Origin: Synergistaceae bacterium
GTDB taxonomy: Bacteria; Synergistota; Synergistia; Synergistales; Aminobacteriaceae
Length of the DNA stretch: 6,764 bases
Assembly (NCBI GenBank): GCA_031270755.1
Contig: JAISWV010000084.1
Span: 1-6,764, forward strand
Reading direction: 5' to 3'
The position numbers and the translations under genes are program-made. Shown in pieces: positions 1 through 5,238 of the stretch. The notes beneath the pieces were generated by a model that worked only from the letters and a program-made list of their open reading frames with translations, searched no databases and was not told the origin of the DNA. Each line of letters begins with the position of its first letter. The stretch's first letter is position 1.

Positions 1-1368
1 GTTGAACAGCTCTTGAATCAGATAACGGCCCAGACGGGTCGCCGTGTCCAGGGACGTCAGAAGGAAGCTGTTGATCGCCAGCAGCCCCAAGGACTTGCCC
101 ACGACGGGGTCAATGCCGATGATGCTCGCGAACTGACCGAACCCGGTGGCGTAGGTGTTCATGGGGTCGCCGATCATCGCCCCGGAGATCATGATCGTTC
201 CGATGGCGATGACGGCCACGACGCCCTCCAGCAGCATCGCGCCGTAGCCGACCAGGATGGCGTCCTTCTCTTTACGGATTTGTTTGGAGGTTGTGCCGCT
301 GCCCACCAGGGCGTGGAACCCGGAAAGGGCGCCGCAGGCCACGGTGATGAAGAGCATGGGCCAGAGCCAGTCGCCGTTTCCTGCCACGAGGCTCTTGAAC
401 GCCGGAAGCTTCACCTCCAGGCCGCTGCCGGAGCCCATGACCATGCCGATGCCCCCGATGATGACGGCGAAGTAGAGGAAATAGGAGGCCAGATAGTCCC
501 GGGGCTGGAGCAACAACCACACCGGCAGGACGGAAGCCGCGATGATATAGACCACCAGCAGCCACCGCCATATTTCCATGTTTCTGGTGTTCAGTGCCTT
601 TTTAGCCGCCGTGTAGGCTTCGAAGTTCTCCAGGTCCTTCAGTACTTCGTCGCCCGTCTTGGCAGCCTGGAACGTCGCCTCGTCGGTGACGCCCTTGTGG
701 TACTCCAGCGCGGGGTTGCCGGAGAAGGAGAACAAATAGGAGACGTTCTTGTGCTCGTTGCCGAACCAACAGGCGTAGATGATGATGGGAACCATGATCA
801 CCGTCATCAGCCACAGGGGGAAGTTCAAGCGGTAGATCAGGACGCCGAACACCACCGCCATGAAGATATAAAGCGTGGCGGAGAAGGCCACGGCGGGATC
901 CAGCGCGAAGGAGTTGGCCGAAAGCTGAAGGAAAACAGCGACGACCAGGATGATGGTGAGAATCGTGAACAACAGGAAAAGAACCTTGCCTCTGCGGCCG
1001 ATCCAACGATCGACCACCTCTCCTACGGACTTCCCCTCGTGCCTCATGGAGGACACGAGCCCGCCCATGTCATGAGGCCCGCCCAGAAACGCCGACCCGA
1101 TGACGCACCACAGATACGTAGGAAGCCATCCGAACATGTTGGCCGCCGCGATAGGCCCCGTGATGGGTCCTCCGCCGGCGATGGAGGAGAAATGGTGTCC
1201 CAACAGAACGGCAGGATGCGCCGGACAATAGTCGACGCCGTCGTACATGGCTTCGGCGGGGGTCTTGTTGTCGTCGCTGAGTCCGTAAATACCTGCCATG
1301 AATTTCCCGTAAGTAAAGTAAGCGATTACAAAAACCACCACAGCTGCTGCAAACAATCCTAATAACAT
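1..1368 (-). CDS. cstA: CstA-family carbon starvation / pyruvate-peptide transporter, C-terminus missing
   Basis: This is an integral inner-membrane transporter of the CstA family (Pfam CstA, TC 2.A.114). Characterised E. coli members (CstA, BtsT) take up pyruvate and possibly peptides under nutrient limitation; the exact substrate here is inferred. The frame is open for 456 codons from ATG at 1368 to the left window edge with no stop. Seen in the translation: an N-terminal hydrophobic helix (residues 2-20), the family hallmark GHHFSSIAGGGPITGPIAAA at 57-76, GGPHDMGGL at 96-104, a motif FHALVGSGTTSKQI near 350, GAMIGDPMNTYATGFG near 396, and LDTATRLGRYLIQE at 440-453. Many hydrophobic stretches lie between them. 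The start is fixed by an AGAGAGGTGG ribosome-binding site (1377-1386), 8 nt upstream. Family members are roughly 480-700 residues long, so the C-terminal part lies outside. It follows the small gene at 1604-2053 on the same strand but probably has its own promoter. Ile codons are almost all ATC. Confidence 0.95.
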   Translation of the reverse strand, partial: MLLGLFAAAVVVFVIAYFTYGKFMAGIYGLSDDNKTPAEAMYDGVDYCPAHPAVLLGHHFSSIAGGGPITGPIAAANMFGWLPTYLWCVIGSAFLGGPHDMGGLVSSMRHEGKSVGEVVDRWIGRRGKVLFLLFTILTIILVVAVFLQLSANSFALDPAVAFSATLYIFMAVVFGVLIYRLNFPLWLMTVIMVPIIIYACWFGNEHKNVSYLFSFSGNPALEYHKGVTDEATFQAAKTGDEVLKDLENFEAYTAAKKALNTRNMEIWRWLLVVYIIAASVLPVWLLLQPRDYLASYFLYFAVIIGGIGMVMGSGSGLEVKLPAFKSLVAGNGDWLWPMLFITVACGALSGFHALVGSGTTSKQIRKEKDAILVGYGAMLLEGVVAVIAIGTIMISGAMIGDPMNTYATGFGQFASIIGIDPVVGKSLGLLAINSFLLTSLDTATRLGRYLIQELFN

Positions 1369-1535
1369 CGAGCTGCCCACCTCTCTTGAAATTTGGTCGC
1401 GTACTCTTTCGAGAACATCGACAGGTTACAAGCAATCTCAGTTTCACCCATACGCAAGATTTCCGATGTATTTCGCCCCTCGTCCAGTCGCACCTAAAGA
1501 AAATCCCCCCTTCATACCATAAATATTTTCAAGCT

Positions 1536-1565
1536 ATTATAACTTAAAAATGGCCTCATTTTTAA
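1536..1565 (-). promoter_or_regulatory. Probable sigma70-type promoter for cstA
   Basis: On the minus strand a perfect TATAAT (-10) lies at 1536-1541. An 18-bp spacer separates it from TTAAAA (1560-1565), a 4/6 match to TTGACA. The surrounding DNA is much more AT-rich than the flanking genes. Transcription would start near 1529 and give a leader of about 160 nt before the cstA ATG. The weak -35 box suggests activator dependence, which would suit a starvation-responsive transporter, but that is inference. Confidence 0.6.
1544..1565. repeat. AT-rich inverted repeat over the cstA promoter spacer and -35
   Basis: TTAAAAATG (1544-1552) and CATTTTTAA (1557-1565) are perfect inverted arms of 9 bp around a 4-nt GCCT loop. 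The repeat fills most of the spacer and the -35 box of the candidate cstA promoter, so it could be an operator. It also lies about 40 bp after the stop codon of the small upstream gene and could act as a weak terminator on either strand, although no separate U-tract follows. A perfect 10-bp palindrome, ATTTTAAAAT, sits next to it at 1569-1578. Confidence 0.5.
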
Positions 1566-1603
1566 CTGATTTTAAAATGCCCGCTTCGCACTTGTTTCAT
1601 TCT

Positions 1604-2053
1604 TCATTGCTTCTTTTCCGGTTTGCCGATTCCCCACGCCATATCCACCGGAGGGATCAGGTCTTTGACCTTGGGGTGATAGTTTCCTCCGGGGATGTAA
1701 GAATAGATTTCCAAAAAACCTTTGAACCCCAGCCAAAAGCTCTTCACCTTCCGTCGGGGCGTCTGGGTGCCCACCAGCAAAAAACGCTGGGTCATCACGT
1801 CGGGCAGAGGCTTCCAAGCTTGGAAGATGTATTGGGCGGGATCGGCAAAATTTTGATGGAACCAGACGATGTAGTCCCACACGTAATATTTCGCGATGAC
1901 CCCTATCACGCCGCCTTTCACCAAAGTGATCTTGCGGGCGACGCCTTTCATGAAAACCGCCCCGGCGTCCGCCGTCCCTCGATATTCCCACGGTTCGAAA
2001 CCCAGGTAAGTCCACATTTCCATGCTCTCGCCGAGCTTCGAGCAGTCCAGCAT
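1604..2053 (-). CDS. Aromatic-rich small basic protein of unknown function
   Basis: I do not recognise this 149-residue protein. It is read from ATG at 2053 to TGA at 1604-1606. A strong ribosome-binding site, GAGGGGA (around 2061-2067), lies about 8 nt upstream and supports this gene over the plus-strand frame that overlaps it. The protein has 7 Trp, 9 Tyr and 9 Phe (about one residue in six) and a net positive charge. A hydrophobic segment near 42-65 (LVKGGVIGVIAKYYVWDYIVWF) is interrupted by charged residues and does not look like a clear membrane helix. No signal peptide or Cys pairs are seen. An aromatic pocket-forming or ligand-binding fold is a guess only. It starts 47 bp after the purN-cobT stop and is probably cotranscribed with it, so a role near cobamide or purine metabolism is possible. 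Met11 and Met13 are alternative starts without better ribosome-binding sites. Confidence 0.75.
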   Translation of the reverse strand: MLDCSKLGESMEMWTYLGFEPWEYRGTADAGAVFMKGVARKITLVKGGVIGVIAKYYVWDYIVWFHQNFADPAQYIFQAWKPLPDVMTQRFLLVGTQTPRRKVKSFWLGFKGFLEIYSYIPGGNYHPKVKDLIPPVDMAWGIGKPEKKQ

Positions 2054-2076
2054 TTCAACTTCCCCTCGCTTTCAGT

Positions 2077-2094
2077 GCTTTTCGCGCTTTTCGC
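2077..2094. repeat. Perfect tandem 9-bp repeat between cobT stop and the small gene
   Basis: GCTTTTCGC occurs twice back to back on the plus strand (2077-2085 and 2086-2094); the transcribed minus strand reads GCGAAAAGC twice. It fills much of the 47-bp gap between the purN-cobT stop and the ribosome-binding site of the next gene. No function is evident. It may be replication slippage or an mRNA-processing or protein-binding element. Confidence 0.6.
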
Positions 2095-2100
2095 GGCGTT

Positions 2101-3798
2101 CTACGTCTTCAGCTTTTTCCTGTACTCCGACTCCAGCGAGGCACCGTCAAAGGTGTTCATGGAGTTCATCAAAGCCAGGGCGTCGTCCACGACCCGCATC
2201 GCCATGGGGCACCCGCTGCCCTCTCCCAGGCGCATCCCCAAGTTCAAAAGCGGCGTCAGTTTCAGGCGGTCCATAGCCAGGGCGTAACCGGGCTCGTGAG
2301 ACAAGTGGGAGGGAATCATGAAGTCCTTGGAAAGAGGCGCGGCGATAGCGGCCAAAAGCGCGGCCGCCACGGAAATCACTCCGTCGATCACCACAGGCAG
2401 CCTGTGGTACGCCGCCCCCAGGAAAACTCCCGTCATCCCGGCGATGTCCAGCCCCCCTACCTTGGACAGAATATCTATCGGGTCGGAGGGATCGGGTTTG
2501 TGTTTTTTCAACGCCTCCGCCACCACACGTTTTTTCCCCTGGAAGGCCTCGTCCGTCAAGCCTCCTCCGCGCCCCACCGCCAGACTTGGGTCATCGATCC
2601 CCAACGCCGCCATGATGCAGGCCGCCGCCGGCGTCGTGTTGCCCATGCCGACCTCTCCCGTTCCGAGGATCTGGAAGCCGTCCTCCTTGGCCTCGCTGGC
2701 AAGGCCGAACCCCGCCTGGACCGCCTGTACCGCCGTCTTCGGCAACATCGCCAAGGCCGCCCCCCGGGCAAAGTTTCCCGTGCCATCCGGCATCAGGCGA
2801 AAGCGCGAGTCTATGCCGGAGTGATGCGAGAGCCCCTTCACGCCCAGGTCGATCAGCCTCAACTCGACGCCGGCCTGCCTGCACAACACGTTGATTCCGC
2901 ACCCCTCGCCCTTGGCGTAAAGCTCCATCAGGACGCGGGTAAAATCTTGGGGCGAGGCGGAGACCCCCTCGTCGTAAACTCCGTGATCGGAGCCGAAGAG
3001 GAAGAGGATTTTGCGGTCGGTGCGATTGTGAAGGCGTCCGGTGATCCCCGCGATCTGGACGGCGATGGCCTCCAGCTGTCCCAAACTGCCCGCCGGCTTC
3101 AGCAATTTGTCCTGGTAAGCGGCGGCCTCCCGCATACTGCGGGCGTCGAGAGGCTCGATTCGTGCGGCTAAACTTTCCATTAAATTTTCCATTGAAACTT
3201 TCGCGGCGATGGGGCTGTCGCTTCCAATGGGCCGGGAGAGAGCGCGGGATGCGAACTGTCCGATGGTCTCCGGGAGGAGGCGGTGTTCTTCCTTTAGTAT
3301 CCGCCGGCTCAGACTCTCTTCGGTGTCGTCGGGGAAGACGGGCACGGCGGCCTGGGCAAGGATCGGCCCTCCGTCCAAGGTCTCGTCCACCAAGTGAACG
3401 GTGCAGCCCGAAACTTTCACTCCATGTTCCAAGGCCTGCCGTTGGCCGTGCAGTCCCGGAAAAGAGGGAAGCAGCGAGGGGTGGATGTTGAAGATCCTCC
3501 CCGCGAAACGCCGGACGAAGGCCGGGCTCAACACCCTCATGAAGCCTGCGAGGACGACGAGCTGGACTCCGCGCTCCTCTAAAACCGAGGCGATGGCGTC
3601 CTCGAAATCCACCGCATTCAGGTGCGCCTTCCGGTCGACGACGACCGCGATGTCCGCCTCGACGCGCCGCAGCGCGGGGGCGTCAGGTTTGTCGGAGACG
3701 ACCGCCGCCACCTCCGCGTTCAGGGTCCCCGCGGCAATGGCGTCCAATATCGCCTGAAGATTGCTGCCTCGCCCGGAGACGAGCACTCCAAGTTTCAT
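2101..3798 (-). CDS. purN-cobT: Fused phosphoribosylglycinamide formyltransferase (PurN) - nicotinate-nucleotide:dimethylbenzimidazole phosphoribosyltransferase (CobT)
   Basis: This is a single 565-residue frame, ATG at 3798 to TAG at 2101-2103. Residues 1 to about 186 are PurN, which formylates GAR to FGAR using 10-formyl-tetrahydrofolate. Visible are the phosphate-binding GRGSNLQAI (9-17), catalytic Asn104 and His106 in NIHPSLLPSFPG, and Asp142 in DETLDGGPI. Residues from about 203 to 565 are CobT, which makes alpha-ribazole phosphate from nicotinate mononucleotide and a benzimidazole. Visible are KPAGSLGQLE (234-243), GSDHGVYDEGVSASPQ (269-284), GTGEVGMGNTTPAAA with Glu382 (379-393), GRGGGL (409-414), DPIDILSKVGGLDIAG (439-454) and LGEGSGCPMAM with the presumed catalytic Glu526 (524-534). 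Both halves are full length and cytosolic. The linker (about 187-202) has no stop. Met203 (3192) and Met207 (3180) could be internal starts but lack a good ribosome-binding site. The gene's own site, AAAGGGG (3807-3813), is 8 nt before the ATG. Confidence 0.93.
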   Translation of the reverse strand: MKLGVLVSGRGSNLQAILDAIAAGTLNAEVAAVVSDKPDAPALRRVEADIAVVVDRKAHLNAVDFEDAIASVLEERGVQLVVLAGFMRVLSPAFVRRFAGRIFNIHPSLLPSFPGLHGQRQALEHGVKVSGCTVHLVDETLDGGPILAQAAVPVFPDDTEESLSRRILKEEHRLLPETIGQFASRALSRPIGSDSPIAAKVSMENLMESLAARIEPLDARSMREAAAYQDKLLKPAGSLGQLEAIAVQIAGITGRLHNRTDRKILFLFGSDHGVYDEGVSASPQDFTRVLMELYAKGEGCGINVLCRQAGVELRLIDLGVKGLSHHSGIDSRFRLMPDGTGNFARGAALAMLPKTAVQAVQAGFGLASEAKEDGFQILGTGEVGMGNTTPAAACIMAALGIDDPSLAVGRGGGLTDEAFQGKKRVVAEALKKHKPDPSDPIDILSKVGGLDIAGMTGVFLGAAYHRLPVVIDGVISVAAALLAAIAAPLSKDFMIPSHLSHEPGYALAMDRLKLTPLLNLGMRLGEGSGCPMAMRVVDDALALMNSMNTFDGASLESEYRKKLKT

Positions 3799-3843
3799 TT
3801 CAGCTTCCCCTTTCGTAAACGTTCGAGTTCAGAGGGCTTTGTT

Positions 3844-3849
3844 ATTGTA
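3844..3849 (-). promoter_or_regulatory. Possible -10 box for purN-cobT
   Basis: TACAAT on the minus strand (5/6 match to TATAAT) lies about 45 bp upstream of the purN-cobT ATG, a suitable distance for a short leader. No good -35 box is seen 16-18 bp upstream (only AACTGA- or ACTGAA-like sequence), so the assignment is tentative. A second TACAAT at 3917-3922 also lacks a clear partner. The leader shows no B12-riboswitch-like element. Confidence 0.35.
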
Positions 3850-3900
3850 ACGCAATTATTTGGCTTTCAGTTATTTGAACGGTTCCCGAAAATCCATTGC

Positions 3901-3948
3901 AGGTCGATATAGGTCGATTGTACAGCCAATGGCCGTCATAGCCGTCAT
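3901..3948. repeat. Two pairs of short direct repeats in the divergent intergenic region
   Basis: AGGTCGAT occurs at 3901-3908 and 3911-3918, a 10-bp period close to one helical turn. GCCGTCAT occurs at 3932-3939 and 3941-3948, a 9-bp period. In addition, CCATTG (3894-3899) and CAATGG (3927-3932) form an inverted pair enclosing the first repeat pair. The cluster lies midway between the divergent purN-cobT and chvE genes, where regulator sites would be expected. The repeats are seen directly; the regulatory role is inferred. Confidence 0.5.
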
Positions 3949-3980
3949 GGTAGTTTGGGGTTTCATTTCGCTATTTGAAA

Positions 3981-4000
3981 GCGCAATTGACAAATTTCGC
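3981..4000. repeat. Imperfect palindrome over the chvE -35 box (candidate operator)
   Basis: GCG-C-AATT (3981-3988) and AATT-T-CGC (3993-4000) are inverted arms with one mismatch around a GACA centre. The -35 hexamer TTGACA lies inside this repeat. A second perfect 8-bp palindrome, TTCGCGAA (3996-4003), overlaps its right end within the promoter spacer. Sugar-importer operons are often controlled by LacI-type or similar repressors that bind such sites, but no regulator gene is in the window to confirm it. Confidence 0.45.
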
Positions 4001-4015
4001 GAATTGGAATAGTCT
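3987..4015 (+). promoter_or_regulatory. Probable promoter for the chvE-gguA operon
   Basis: A perfect TTGACA (3987-3992) is followed, after a 17-bp spacer, by TAGTCT (4010-4015), which matches only 3 of 6 positions of TATAAT. Transcription would start near 4022 and leave a leader of about 53 nt before the chvE ATG. The consensus -35 with a poor -10 and the overlapping palindromes suggest a regulated promoter. Confidence 0.5.
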
Positions 4016-4074
4016 TTTATCAAGTCATCAATGCTGTTTTCTAAAATTTATCAAAACTCGAGGAGTGTGTGAAA

Positions 4075-5139
4075 ATGAAGAAGCTGTTTTCATTGGTATT
4101 GTGTTTGACGCTCGTCCTGGGTTTCATCTCGGTTGCGGTTGCGGGCGAGAAAATTGGGGTGTCGATGCCGACACAGAGCCTCCAGCGCTGGAACCAGGAC
4201 GGCGCGAACATGAAAGCGCGGCTCGAGGCGGCCGGGTATGAGGTGGATCTGCAGTTCGCCGGCGACAACGAAGTCCCGGTACAGGTTTCCCAGCTCGAAA
4301 ACATGATATCCGGCGGGTGCAAGGTCCTCGTGATATCCGCCATAGACGGAAGCTCTCTCACTACCGTTTTGAACGACGCCAAAGCCCAGGGAATCAAGGT
4401 CATAGCGTATGACCGCCTCATCATGAACACCGACGCGGTCTCCTACTACGCCACGTTCGACAACTTCAAGGTCGGCACGCTTCAGGGCGAGTTCATACGC
4501 GACCAACTGAAACTCGACTCCACCGCGGGGCCGTACAATATCGAACTCTTCACGGGAGACCCCGGCGACAACAACATCAATTTCTTCTTCGGCGGCGCCA
4601 TGTCCATATTGAAACCCTACATCGACAGCGGCAAGCTCGTCGTGAAATCCGGCCAGACGGAACAGGCCCAGTGCGCGACGCCGAGCTGGAGCACCGAGAG
4701 AGCCCAGGCCCGCATGGAAAATATCATAACTTCCATGAATTACGGCCCCAACGGCGTCAAGCTCCACGCGGTCTATTCTTCCAACGACTCGGTGGCCAAC
4801 GGCATCACCAACGCCCTCGTCGGCGCGGGGTACACGAAGGACAATTTTCCGCTTCTCACGGGCCAGGACTGCGACGTCACGTCGATGAAAAACATCCTCG
4901 CGGGAATCCAGAGCATGTCCATTTTCAAGGACACCCGCACGCTGGCGGAGCGCGTGGTCAAGATGGTCGACGCTATAATGAAGGGCTCGGCCCCTGAAAT
5001 CAACGACACCGAGACCTACGACAACGGAACCGGCATCATCCCGTCGTTCCTCTGCGACCCGGTATTCTGCACGAAGGACAACTACAAGGAGCTTCTGATA
5101 GACAGCGGCTACTACACGGAAGCGCAGCTGGCGCAGTAA
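4075..5139 (+). CDS. chvE: Multiple-monosaccharide ABC importer, periplasmic sugar-binding protein (ChvE type)
   Basis: This exported protein captures sugars and delivers them to the GguA/GguB-type importer. The 354-residue length is typical of the family. A Sec signal peptide occupies residues 1-23 (MKKL, hydrophobic core, AVA before Gly24). There is no lipobox, so a free periplasmic protein is likely, which implies an outer membrane. The mature part follows the periplasmic-binding-protein type I fold, with ChvE-like motifs GVSMPTQSLQRWNQDG (28-43), VISAIDGSS (86-94), AYDRLI (111-116), ELFTGDPGDNN, SNDS (236-239), TGQDCD (262-267) and KDTRTLA. ATG at 4075 is chosen because GAGGAG (4060-4065) lies 9 nt before it; the in-frame GTG at 4069 is only 3 nt from that site. 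Arabinose, galactose, glucose or xylose are known ligands of relatives; the ligand here cannot be read from sequence. ATA is a common Ile codon, unlike in the left block. Confidence 0.95.
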   Translation: MKKLFSLVLCLTLVLGFISVAVAGEKIGVSMPTQSLQRWNQDGANMKARLEAAGYEVDLQFAGDNEVPVQVSQLENMISGGCKVLVISAIDGSSLTTVLNDAKAQGIKVIAYDRLIMNTDAVSYYATFDNFKVGTLQGEFIRDQLKLDSTAGPYNIELFTGDPGDNNINFFFGGAMSILKPYIDSGKLVVKSGQTEQAQCATPSWSTERAQARMENIITSMNYGPNGVKLHAVYSSNDSVANGITNALVGAGYTKDNFPLLTGQDCDVTSMKNILAGIQSMSIFKDTRTLAERVVKMVDAIMKGSAPEINDTETYDNGTGIIPSFLCDPVFCTKDNYKELLIDSGYYTEAQLAQ

Positions 5140-5177
5140 CGAACGCGGGGAAACAGGAGCGTAAAGGGCGTAATATA

Positions 5178-5216
5178 CGGCGGGCGGGAAACTCGATTGA
5201 CCGCCCGCTGTTTTTT
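5178..5216 (+). terminator. Intrinsic terminator / attenuator between chvE and gguA
   Basis: The arms CGGCGGGCGG (5178-5187) and CCGCCCGCTG (5201-5210) pair over 10 bp with one G-U, enclose a 13-nt loop, and are followed directly by six T (5211-5216). This is a strong Rho-independent terminator only 39 bp after the chvE stop. Some readthrough must supply gguA, because no clear internal promoter is seen. This arrangement commonly keeps the binding protein in excess over the membrane complex. A competing pairing, TACGGCG (5176-5182) with CGCCGTA (5217-5223), is discussed in the findings. Confidence 0.85.
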
Positions 5217-5238
5217 CGCCGTACAGGAGGGATGGCGA

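Noticed and set aside
13..1362. 449-codon plus-strand open frame
   Set aside because: It lies antisense to cstA, which has unmistakable family motifs. The translation is low-complexity, rich in His, Asp, Gly and Arg, as is typical of shadow frames.
1405..1451. Resemblance to a TPP riboswitch (GGTGAAACTGAGA ... TAACCTG on the minus strand) before cstA
   Set aside because: The CTGAGA and AACCTG words resemble the THI element, but the upstream GGGGTGC arm and the downstream pyrophosphate-binding part (like GATAATGCCAGCG) are absent, and cstA is not a thiamine gene.
1550..2287. 245-codon plus-strand frame over the small gene and the cobT 3' end
   Set aside because: It overlaps the conserved CobT C-terminus antisense, and the minus-strand gene at 1604-2053 has a strong ribosome-binding site. 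No clear site or motif supports the plus-strand frame.
3799..3960. Cobalamin riboswitch upstream of purN-cobT
   Set aside because: CobT genes can sit under B12 riboswitches, but no B12-box-like GCCACTG or extended structured leader is visible on the minus strand, and the probable leader is only about 40 nt.
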